Below, one piece after another: positions 1 to 5,775 of a stretch of DNA of 17,893 bases. Source of the DNA: an uncultured Syntrophobacterales bacterium (GTDB lineage Bacteria > Desulfobacterota > Syntrophia > Syntrophales > UBA5619); the NCBI GenBank assembly GCA_903903205.1, contig CAIUXU010000528.1, positions 1 to 17,893 of the forward strand, read 5' to 3'. The notes under the pieces were generated by a model, which was given only the letters and a program-made list of their open reading frames with translations, did not search any database and was not told the origin of the DNA. A program made the position numbers and the translations under genes. How positions within the stretch are numbered: the first letter of the stretch is position 1; every line of letters begins with the position of its first letter.

Positions 1-474
1 AAAGATCATCTTCAGATCCTCTTCGATCTTTGTCTCCGCCGCATTGCTCGCCACCGAAATCTCCTTGATGAGCAGGCTCTTCGCCGTGTCCATCATCTTT
101 CTCTCTCCAAATGAGAGGTTTTTGTCGCTTTTCAGGATAAAAAGATCCCGCAGAACCCGGGCAATTTCGAATACCGACCCTGTTTTGATCTTTTCCAGGT
201 ATTCCCGGTATCGTTTGTTCCAAGTTTGCTTGTCAATCGTGACATCTTTGTTTCTGAGGATCGCGTAAACCTTGGCGATCTCCCTCTTGTGAATAACCTC
301 GCGGAGACCGACCGATTTGGCACTATCCATCGGAATCATGATCTTCATGCCATTGCCCATGATCTTCATGATATAGAAAAGCTGCTTGCTTCCTCCGACC
401 TCCCGGTTTTCGATCGCCTCGATTACCCCGACTCCCTGTGCTGGATATACCGCCAAATCGCCTATCTTGAACAT
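1..474 (-). CDS. CarD/CdnL-family transcriptional regulator (3' end cut by window edge)
   Basis: The minus strand is open from an ATG at 474 to the left edge, giving 158 codons with no stop. The product starts MFKIGDLAVYPAQGVG and continues with an RID-like beta domain (to about residue 65), then a helical C-terminal part with KQTWNKRYREYLEKI and a conserved FGERKMMDTAKSLL segment. This is the usual architecture of short CarD/CdnL proteins, which bind the RNA polymerase beta subunit and stabilise open promoter complexes, typically at rRNA and other growth genes. Family members are roughly 160-170 aa, so only a few residues should be missing. GGGTG lies a few bases before the ATG, and a candidate promoter lies at 507-535. 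Whether it is CdnL-like or a stress-specific paralogue cannot be told. Confidence 0.9.
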   Translation of the reverse strand, partial: MFKIGDLAVYPAQGVGVIEAIENREVGGSKQLFYIMKIMGNGMKIMIPMDSAKSVGLREVIHKREIAKVYAILRNKDVTIDKQTWNKRYREYLEKIKTGSVFEIARVLRDLFILKSDKNLSFGERKMMDTAKSLLIKEISVASNAAETKIEEDLKMIF

Positions 475-506
475 TTTTCACCCAAGAAATTTATTTTGAA
501 CGTGGT

Positions 507-535
507 AAGTTATCCGATTTTGCTGAAATAGTCAA
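507..535 (-). promoter_or_regulatory. candidate sigma-70-type promoter of the CarD-family gene
   Basis: On the minus strand TTGACT (530-535) is followed after 17 nt by TAACTT (507-512). The -35 matches five of six consensus bases but the -10 only three. It would give a leader of roughly 25-30 nt before the ATG at 474. The position and spacing are good, but there is no experimental support. Confidence 0.4.
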
Positions 536-636
536 TACGATTTCCGATTCCTTTTCATCTCAACCATTTCGCTACAGTGCTTTCCTTGGCTCTTGACCGC
601 CCAATGCAGAAGAGATCTTGACGCAAAACATCCCCG

Positions 637-1620
637 TCATGGAAGAAAAAAAAGAGGATTCCTGGCCTTGTTATTATAGCGGATCTCGAAATGAAGAGCG
701 GTTTCCTCATTTGTTGCGGCCTTTCCGATAAACGCAATCCGGCCCCCCTTCTTGACTCTCGCCTCACCCTGGACGGTTCTGGTTCCCAGCCGGGCATAAA
801 CTGTCGCATAGTGATCTTCATGCTGGATGATGATCGTCTCCCCATAATCCTTAAGTGAGGCGGAGAAAATGACTACCCCATCGGCAGCGGCCTGCACTGC
901 CGTTCCTTCACCGATCGCAATGCGAATTCCATTGAAATACATCCGGTTCGGCTGGAAGCCAAAGGGAGAAACCACCGTCCCCTTGACCGGCCAGATGAAA
1001 CGTTTTTTGTCAAACTGGATCTGCTCCGACTTTTCATCACCTGCCTTTGGACCGGCCGGCTTTACTGCCATTTCCCCACTTCCCGTCACCCCGGAAACAT
1101 TTTTTCGGGGTGATATATCCTTCCCCGGTGCCCGGGAGAGAGCAGGGCGATCTTTCACTGTCGCTTCGACCGGTGACTGCGGTTGGCGCTTTTCCTCCAG
1201 AGCCGCTCCAGTTCTGGAAGTTTCCGTTCTGTTCATGGCCACTTCATTTTTTACAGGCTTCTCTTTTACCTGAACCGACGGGGAAAGCTCCCGAGGCCGG
1301 GCGGCGCTCATGATATCATCCTGAATCTGGTTCGCGTCCGGGACGAAGATCACGCTATCCGTCTCGATCCGTTCAGAATGACGGATGTTGTTGACTTCCG
1401 CGAGTTCCTGAATATCGACACGATATGCACGGGCAATGGCTGAGAGTGTCTCTCCGCTCTTTACACGATGATAAACCCCGCGGGGCCGGGTGTCCCTGAA
1501 GGACAAAGCCGAGCAGGCGACTATCATCAAACTGATCATAAAATAACTGATGAATTTCAAATGATTCTGGCTGTATGAAAAAACAGTAGTGAGGGGTCTC
1601 TCACTCGTCAATTTGCCCAT
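637..1620 (-). CDS. LysM + LytM/M23-domain lipoprotein, NlpD-like, probably non-catalytic
   Basis: The 327-aa product has an N-terminal hydrophobic segment ending in lipobox I33-V34-A35-C36, so it is probably a lipoprotein. A LysM peptidoglycan-binding domain follows (about 50-94, YHRVKSGETLSAIARAY), then a long Pro/Lys/Glu-rich linker (about 95-205) and a C-terminal LytM/M23 domain (about 208-325). Compared with the usual HxxxD and HxH zinc and catalytic motifs, the domain has F229 and R233 in the first and A308-L-H310 in the second, and YARL replaces YAHL. It therefore looks enzymatically dead, like the NlpD/EnvC activators of cell-wall amidases. ATG 1620 was chosen because GGGGAG lies 5 nt upstream; it overlaps the end of pcm by 13 nt, suggesting translational coupling. 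The pcm-nlpD order is also familiar from proteobacteria. Confidence 0.85.
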   Translation of the reverse strand: MGKLTSERPLTTVFSYSQNHLKFISYFMISLMIVACSALSFRDTRPRGVYHRVKSGETLSAIARAYRVDIQELAEVNNIRHSERIETDSVIFVPDANQIQDDIMSAARPRELSPSVQVKEKPVKNEVAMNRTETSRTGAALEEKRQPQSPVEATVKDRPALSRAPGKDISPRKNVSGVTGSGEMAVKPAGPKAGDEKSEQIQFDKKRFIWPVKGTVVSPFGFQPNRMYFNGIRIAIGEGTAVQAAADGVVIFSASLKDYGETIIIQHEDHYATVYARLGTRTVQGEARVKKGGRIAFIGKAATNEETALHFEIRYNNKARNPLFFLP

Positions 1621-2264
1621 CCGTGCTCCCCGATCAGATCCACAAAACGGCACCCACCCAGATCTTCCTGTTTCAGATCCTCCGGATCTTCCGATAGGCG
1701 GGTCAGCTTCAGAAGGGCCTGGGAGTTGCGGCTGCCCACGGGGAGAACGAGACGCCCACCAACGGCAAGCTGCTCAATCAGAAGTTTGGGAATCCGGGGC
1801 GCACCGGCCGTGACCACGATCGCCTCAAAAGGGGATTCCTCGCGCCACCCATAGGTTCCATCTCCCACCCGGATGGCCACATTGTAATCGTTCAACACAT
1901 CCAGAACCCGCCTAGCTCCGGTTGCCAGTGCCGCAATTCGTTCGATAGAGAAAACCCGTTCGGCAAGTTCAGCGAGAATGGCTGTCTGATAACCGGAACC
2001 GGTACCGATTTCAAGCACCTTCTCCCGTCCGGTCAGCGCGAGCGCTTCGGACATCAAAGCAACAATGTAAGGCTGGGAGATGGTCTGCTGGCGCTCAATG
2101 GGAAGGGGATTGTCGTTGTAGGCCTGATCGATCAGGCCCTCATCTACGAAGAGATGGCGCGGGATCTTCTCCATGGCCGTTAGAACCCTCTGATCCGAAA
2201 CGCCGCGCACCCGGATCTGGGTATCGACCATCCTGATTCGCTGTTTCTGAAATCGGTCTGTCAC
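1608..2264 (-). CDS. pcm: protein-L-isoaspartate O-methyltransferase
   Basis: This 218-aa SAM-dependent methyltransferase repairs isoaspartyl residues in aged proteins by methylating their free carboxylate. Family hallmarks are visible: MVDTQIRVRGV (12-22), the substrate-loop signature TISQP (61-65), SAM-binding motif I LEIGTGSGYQTA (84-95), and a later VGGRLVLPVG segment. The length matches the family. The start is taken as GTG 2264 because AGGA lies about 7 nt upstream; ATG 2231, which gives MVDTQ, is an alternative and is the start seen in many homologues. A strong candidate promoter lies at 2380-2408, leaving a leader of about 110 nt. The downstream LysM/M23 gene overlaps its end, so the two are probably co-transcribed. 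Confidence 0.95.
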   Translation of the reverse strand: MTDRFQKQRIRMVDTQIRVRGVSDQRVLTAMEKIPRHLFVDEGLIDQAYNDNPLPIERQQTISQPYIVALMSEALALTGREKVLEIGTGSGYQTAILAELAERVFSIERIAALATGARRVLDVLNDYNVAIRVGDGTYGWREESPFEAIVVTAGAPRIPKLLIEQLAVGGRLVLPVGSRNSQALLKLTRLSEDPEDLKQEDLGGCRFVDLIGEHGWAN

Positions 2265-2307
2265 GTTTCTGTCCTGATCATCGCTTCACCCGTGGAATAG
2301 ATGCGCC

Positions 2308-2321
2308 TTCCTTTAAAGGAA
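2308..2321. repeat. 14-bp perfect palindrome in the pcm leader
   Basis: TTCCTTTAAAGGAA reads the same on both strands. It lies between the candidate pcm promoter and the pcm start codon, in the 5' untranslated leader on the minus strand and upstream of the divergent DciA-like gene. It could be a regulator binding site or chance; no matching second copy was noticed in the window. Confidence 0.3.
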
Positions 2322-2379
2322 TAGCGACCCCGCCAAATGGCGTCTTACCGGAATCGGTCACTGAAATACCGTTGTCATG

Positions 2380-2408
2380 ATAATACCATGAAAACGCGGA
2401 TTTTTCAA
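2380..2408 (-). promoter_or_regulatory. candidate sigma-70-type promoter of the pcm operon
   Basis: On the minus strand TTGAAA (2403-2408) and TATTAT (2380-2385) are separated by exactly 17 nt, each matching five of six consensus bases. A small dyad, TCATG-N7-CATGA, overlaps the -10 element and could be an operator. Transcription would start near 2373. The region also contains the 5' side of the divergent DciA-like gene at 2467. Confidence 0.5.
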
Positions 2409-2466
2409 GCGCAAAGCATATCACAGCTTCCCTTGACCCGAACAGCAAACTGTGAGAAAAGCGGTT

Positions 2467-2973
2467 ATGCGAAAAAGAGCATCGCAATCAAAACCTGAAA
2501 TGATCGGGGAGATTCTTCAAAAATTTCTCAAGAAGAGGAACATCCCCTATACCTCGACAGACCGACGCCTCGTCGACCTCTGGACGCGGGCCGTCGGTCC
2601 CCAAATCGCCGCTCGGACCTTGCCCGAAACGGTGAAACGGGGCGGGCTCTATGTCCGTGTCTCCGATCCGGCCTGGCTGCATCAGCTCCAGTTCATGAAA
2701 GAGGAGATCCTCCTCAAGATGAATGAACTCACCGGGAAGGAGGAGTTTCGGCGCCTATTTTTCTCCATTGGTGAGATTCCCGCGCCCCCTCCTGATGTGG
2801 CCGTTCCTCCGCCCGGCGCTCCAATCGTCACGCCGCTCCGGAAACGCGACCGGGAGATGATTCGGGAAAGTCTCGCTGCCCTCCGGGATCCGGAACTCCG
2901 CGAGATTCTGGAACGGGTCATGGTCAGGGAGATCAGCCGCCGCCGCGAGCGGGAAAAGCGGACAGATCTCTGA
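2467..2973 (+). CDS. DciA-like (DUF721) protein
   Basis: The product of about 168 aa has a DUF721/DciA domain in its N-terminal half: MIGEILQKFLKK, then VDLWTRAVGPQIAARTLPE and LYVRVSDPAWLHQLQFMKEE, the typical conserved W-x-x-aVG and AWxxQLxxxk pattern. DciA proteins help recruit or load the replicative helicase DnaB in bacteria lacking DnaC/DnaI. A Pro-rich linker (IPAPPPDVAVPPPGAP) joins the domain to a charged, Arg-rich helical tail. ATG 2467 is preceded by a weak GAGAAAAG; GTG 2452 in the same frame is an alternative start. The last 41 nt overlap the 3' end of the convergent methyltransferase gene, so the extended Arg-rich tail is constrained by two reading frames. Confidence 0.8.
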   Translation: MRKRASQSKPEMIGEILQKFLKKRNIPYTSTDRRLVDLWTRAVGPQIAARTLPETVKRGGLYVRVSDPAWLHQLQFMKEEILLKMNELTGKEEFRRLFFSIGEIPAPPPDVAVPPPGAPIVTPLRKRDREMIRESLAALRDPELREILERVMVREISRRREREKRTDL

Positions 2974-3706
2974 AGATCTCCGTCATCTCCGGAGTGTAAA
3001 CGCCGCAATCCTGATAGATACAAAGCGGCGGCGCCACGTGCAGCCCCTCCCCTCCACCCTTCACGCCTTCCACCAGAACGAACTCCCCTCCCCCGTCAAG
3101 GCGGGAATGGACCATTCGCAGCCGTTTGGGTTCCATCCGGCATTCCCTCATTCTCGCGATCAGTTCGACCATCCGCTCTGCCGGATAGATCACATAGACA
3201 CGGCCTTCCGGCCGAAGGGCGTAAACGGCTGCCGTGAGAAAATCAGTTACCGTTCCTTCGATCTCATGTCTGGCCACCGCTTTCTCGGGATCAGAGTTGG
3301 TCCGTCCCGATCGGATACGCCGGTAGGGGGGGTTGAAAACGGCTGCCGAAAAGGATTGCGGCCTGCAGAAGGTTTCCGGACAACGGACGTCCCCTCGACG
3401 AATCTCAATTTGCCCGGCAAATTCATTGAGAATGATATTCCGCTTAGCGATCGCGACAAGTTCATTCTGGATTTCGATCCCCAGGACACGCCCGCAGCGA
3501 AAACGTTGCGCCAGAATCAGCGCAATGATCCCGCTCCCGGTTCCCAGGTCGATCAGTTCATCGCCATTCTGAATGTTGGCAAAATGGGCAATCAACAAAG
3601 AGTCGAGCGAAAAACGGTAACCCCTCTTCCGCTGGATGATCCGGAGGCGATCGGCAAGGATTCCATCAATCGTCTCCGCCGCCGAATCGAGAAGGTTCGT
3701 GTCCAT
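2933..3706 (-). CDS. tRNA1(Val) (adenine-N6)-methyltransferase-like protein (TrmN6/YfiC type)
   Basis: This 257-aa class I SAM methyltransferase has motif I at 53-59 (DLGTGSG) and the amino-methyltransferase motif IV NPPY at 125-128. The N-terminal stretch KRGYRFSLDSLLIAHF is characteristic of the TrmN6/YfiC family, which methylates N6 of A37 in tRNA1(Val). Other N6-adenine or N5-glutamine methylases share NPPY, but the YRFSxDSLLLA context points to TrmN6. GGAG sits 5 nt before ATG 3706, and the stop of the DUF1015 gene is only 2 nt upstream, so the two genes form a coupled unit. The 3' end overlaps the DciA-like gene by 41 nt. The exact RNA target is inferred from the family. Confidence 0.85.
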   Translation of the reverse strand: MDTNLLDSAAETIDGILADRLRIIQRKRGYRFSLDSLLIAHFANIQNGDELIDLGTGSGIIALILAQRFRCGRVLGIEIQNELVAIAKRNIILNEFAGQIEIRRGDVRCPETFCRPQSFSAAVFNPPYRRIRSGRTNSDPEKAVARHEIEGTVTDFLTAAVYALRPEGRVYVIYPAERMVELIARMRECRMEPKRLRMVHSRLDGGGEFVLVEGVKGGGEGLHVAPPLCIYQDCGVYTPEMTEIFRDLSAFPARGGG

Positions 3707-3708
3707 GA

Positions 3709-4950
3709 TTACTCCAACGGATGGACAAACAGGCCGCTCAGAAGCTTCGGCTCGAACCAGGTGGATTTGGGCGGCATCACCTTCCCTGCATCCGCGACGG
3801 CCATCATCTGCGCTACAGTGGGAGGATAAAGGGAAAAGGCAACCGCGAAACCGGCATGGTTGACAAGCCTCTCCAACTCCGCCATACCGCGAATCCCCCC
3901 GATAAATTCGATCCGTGCATCTGTCCGAGGATCACGGACGCCGAGAATCGGATCGAGGAGGTTCTGCTGGAGAAGGGAAACGTCGAGGCCGGAGATGGGA
4001 TCGTCCTCCCGGAGAATCTCTGCCTGGGCCGTGAGACAGTGCCATCTCCCCCCTAAATACATCCCGAAATCGTGGCGCCGCTCCGGATATTTTGCCGTAA
4101 AATCATTTGATATCAGAAAATTTTCACCAACCCGTTTTAGAAACGCCGCTTCCGTGAGACCGTTCAGATCCCGTACGGCGCGGTTGTAATCCATAATCCG
4201 AAGTTGTTCGCTGGGAAACAGGACGGCCAGCATGAAATGGTGCCCCTCATCCCCCCGATCGCCGGAATTCCGAGAGCTTCGAAGGCGGGCGACCGCCGCG
4301 GCGGCCGCCGCACGGTGGTGGCCGTCGGCAATATAGAGGGCCTTGACCGGGGCAAACCCTTCCGTGATCGCCCGGATCTCAGCCAGATCCCGGATAACCC
4401 ATACGGTATGGCAGATGCCATTGTCCGTCGTGAAGGCATATTCGGGCGGTCGTTCCGCAATCTGCGCCGTCAAGCAGTCGATCGTTTCTTCCCCACGGTA
4501 GGCAAGCAAGATCGGCCCCGTCTGCGCCCCGACTGTATCAATATGAAGCGTCCGCTCCCGCTCCTTATCCTGACGCGTGAATTCGTGGCGCTTAATCCAC
4601 CCGCTCTCATACTCGGCAAGGCTGACACAGGCCGCAATTCCCGTCTGCACATGATTTCCCATCTGCTGTCGGTAGAGGTAAAACGTAGCAAACTCCTCCC
4701 GAAAAAGGATGCCCTGATCGATCAGGGCATCCAGATTCTCTTTCGCCCGTTGGTAGATCCGGAGGTCCTCCACACCGGTGGCATCGGGAAGATCGATCTC
4801 CGATTTTTCCACATGCAGAAAGCTCAGCGGATTGTGGTTGACATCCTCCCGCGCCTCCGCCACGTTAAGGACATCATAGGGCGGGGCTGCAACCTGACGG
4901 ACAACCTGCTTTCCGGGTCGAAGGGCGCGGAAGGGAACCACTCTGGACAT
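3709..4950 (-). CDS. DUF1015 family protein
   Basis: The 413-aa product belongs to the DUF1015 family (COG4198-like): VVPFRALRPG at the N-terminus, APPYDV (22-27), NPLSFLHVEK, KRHEFTR (120-126) and the signature IADGHHRAAAA (from 207). The start is ATG 4950 because a clear AAAGGAG lies 8 nt upstream; an in-frame TTG further up would sit across that ribosome site. Biochemical function is not established to my knowledge. The DGHHR motif resembles that of ParB/SerK-superfamily phosphotransferases, which hints at a nucleotide- or serine-linked kinase-like activity, but that is only an inference. It directly precedes the tRNA methyltransferase gene with a 2-nt gap. Confidence 0.88.
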   Translation of the reverse strand: MSRVVPFRALRPGKQVVRQVAAPPYDVLNVAEAREDVNHNPLSFLHVEKSEIDLPDATGVEDLRIYQRAKENLDALIDQGILFREEFATFYLYRQQMGNHVQTGIAACVSLAEYESGWIKRHEFTRQDKERERTLHIDTVGAQTGPILLAYRGEETIDCLTAQIAERPPEYAFTTDNGICHTVWVIRDLAEIRAITEGFAPVKALYIADGHHRAAAAAAVARLRSSRNSGDRGDEGHHFMLAVLFPSEQLRIMDYNRAVRDLNGLTEAAFLKRVGENFLISNDFTAKYPERRHDFGMYLGGRWHCLTAQAEILREDDPISGLDVSLLQQNLLDPILGVRDPRTDARIEFIGGIRGMAELERLVNHAGFAVAFSLYPPTVAQMMAVADAGKVMPPKSTWFEPKLLSGLFVHPLE

Positions 4951-5135
4951 GCGACTTTCTCCTTTCAAAATAATTTAACTGTTAGAGATGACAAGGATTT
5001 GCATCACTTTCTCCGCGAATATATCGTCTATTTTTCTAACACACCGGGCTATGGAAAGCAACTCCGAAACACACGGGCTGAAGCTTCCATATGCAATGCC
5101 GCAGGTCCGAAAAACTTCTTGACAGACTTCCCTTT

Positions 5136-5294
5136 TTATTGGTAATTCCACCACATTGCTAAACTTACTAGGCATATTGTTAAAAAGAGGCCTACTATCA
5201 TAGCTATAGCAAAGATGGTGACCGTTTCTAACAGCCGCCTCCATGGCCTAGAACCATCATCCTCTGCTGATCCTGGGTTTGAAAATTTGATTGA
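5136..5294 (-). pseudogene. possible truncated membrane-protein C-terminus
   Basis: A minus-strand frame of 52 sense codons, bounded upstream by a stop at 5295-5297 and ending at TAA 5136-5138, has no upstream ATG, GTG or TTG. It reads GSAEDDGSRPWRRLLETV followed by an uninterrupted hydrophobic helix (TIFAIAMIVGLFLTICLVSL) and AMWWNYQ. Acidic then Arg-rich juxtamembrane residues followed by a helix look like a real single-pass tail rather than random sequence. It abuts the transposase remnant, so it could be the end of a gene broken by an insertion. Family unknown; ATG 5201 would give only a 21-aa peptide. Confidence 0.3.
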
Positions 5295-5297
5295 TTA

Positions 5298-5480
5298 TGC
5301 ACTACTCGAACTGTTTACATTTTCGATCACTGGGGCCATCCGGGATCCAAAGTGAAGATGATTTTATCTGAATCCTGGGCCGTCTTATTCCGGGAACATA
5401 TCCTGGCCGAGCTACCCGTTCATAAGCTTGCCCTTTTCTTTGCGGAAGATTCCGAGAAGGTTTACGAAAATGCGTTTTAA
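5298..5480 (+). pseudogene. N-terminal remnant of a DDE transposase
   Basis: The plus strand from about 5298 to a TAA at 5478-5480 translates as TVYIFDHWGHPGSKVKMI, then LSESWAVLFREHILAELPVH and KLALFFAEDSEKVYENAF. The part SWxxLFREHILxELPVxKLxxFF is the N-terminal signature of a transposase group common in Desulfobacterota, where intact proteins continue with FGRPTKELYTMLG and are several hundred residues long. Here the match breaks off after LFFAEDS and a stop follows. No ATG opens the frame; only GTG 5352 and ATG 5358 are internal. The rest of the element and its terminal repeats are gone. Family assignment (IS1182/ISNCY-like) is from memory and uncertain. Confidence 0.6.
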
Positions 5481-5492
5481 CGGAGGGTGCGG

Positions 5493-5756
5493 ATGCGGTT
5501 TCTCTTTTCCGAACCATTTATAAAGGTAGCAGGAAAGGAGCTCGAGTTCCCGATTTCGAGTCCGGTCTCTTTGCGCGCATTGATCGGCCGATTCCCCCCC
5601 GACCTCATCAAGATAATCCACCACGAGAACACGGTTTCGGATGTCGAACTCTGGGCCCATGTCATGTTTTTCAACAAAGAGCGGCTCCTCCGGCTCGAGG
5701 ACATGATCGATAATGACGAAACCATAAAGGTTTTGCTGCCTGCAACAGGCGGCTAA
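5493..5756 (+). CDS. MoaD/ThiS-family sulfur-carrier-like protein
   Basis: This 87-aa protein has the size, beta-grasp-like pattern and C-terminal Gly-Gly (ending LLPATGG) of MoaD/ThiS ubiquitin-like sulfur carriers, with the typical SxxxLRALIGRFPPDL segment and a closing DETIKVLLPATGG. MoaD is the small subunit of molybdopterin synthase; its C-terminus is adenylated and thiocarboxylated to deliver sulfur to the pterin. Its place 19 nt upstream of an aldehyde oxidoreductase gene suggests it serves the tungsto/molybdopterin of that enzyme. ATG 5493 is preceded by GGAGG at 6 nt spacing; GTG 5487 would fall inside that spacing. No MoaE or MoeB partner is in the window, so those would be encoded elsewhere. 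Confidence 0.85.
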   Translation: MRFLFSEPFIKVAGKELEFPISSPVSLRALIGRFPPDLIKIIHHENTVSDVELWAHVMFFNKERLLRLEDMIDNDETIKVLLPATGG

Positions 5757-5775
5757 CCGGGAAGAGGAAGATACC

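Larger units (their letters stand above)
4951..5492. other. AT-richer intergenic/degenerate stretch
   Basis: About 540 nt without an intact gene separates the divergent DUF1015 and MoaD-like/AOR units. It is visibly richer in A+T than its flanks. It contains the ribosome site of DUF1015 (near 4961-4968), a TTGACA at about 5120 on the plus strand without a convincing -10, a minus-strand start-less frame ending in a membrane helix (5136-5294), and a transposase N-terminal remnant (5298-5480). The promoter of the plus-strand AOR unit must lie in or near here, but I cannot place it. No molybdenum/tungsten cofactor riboswitch was recognised by eye. Confidence 0.6.

Noticed and set aside
2278..2487. 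69-codon minus-strand frame between pcm and the DciA-like gene
   Set aside because: It covers the candidate pcm promoter and leader, and its composition is not protein-like.
4204..5145. 313-codon plus-strand open frame antisense to the DUF1015 gene
   Set aside because: The opposite strand has the complete DUF1015 motif set and a good ribosome site; this frame has no family features.
4975..5244. 89-codon minus-strand frame upstream of DUF1015
   Set aside because: It has scattered Cys residues, no family pattern and no ribosome site before its start, and it overlaps a more protein-like frame in another phase; not convincing as a gene.
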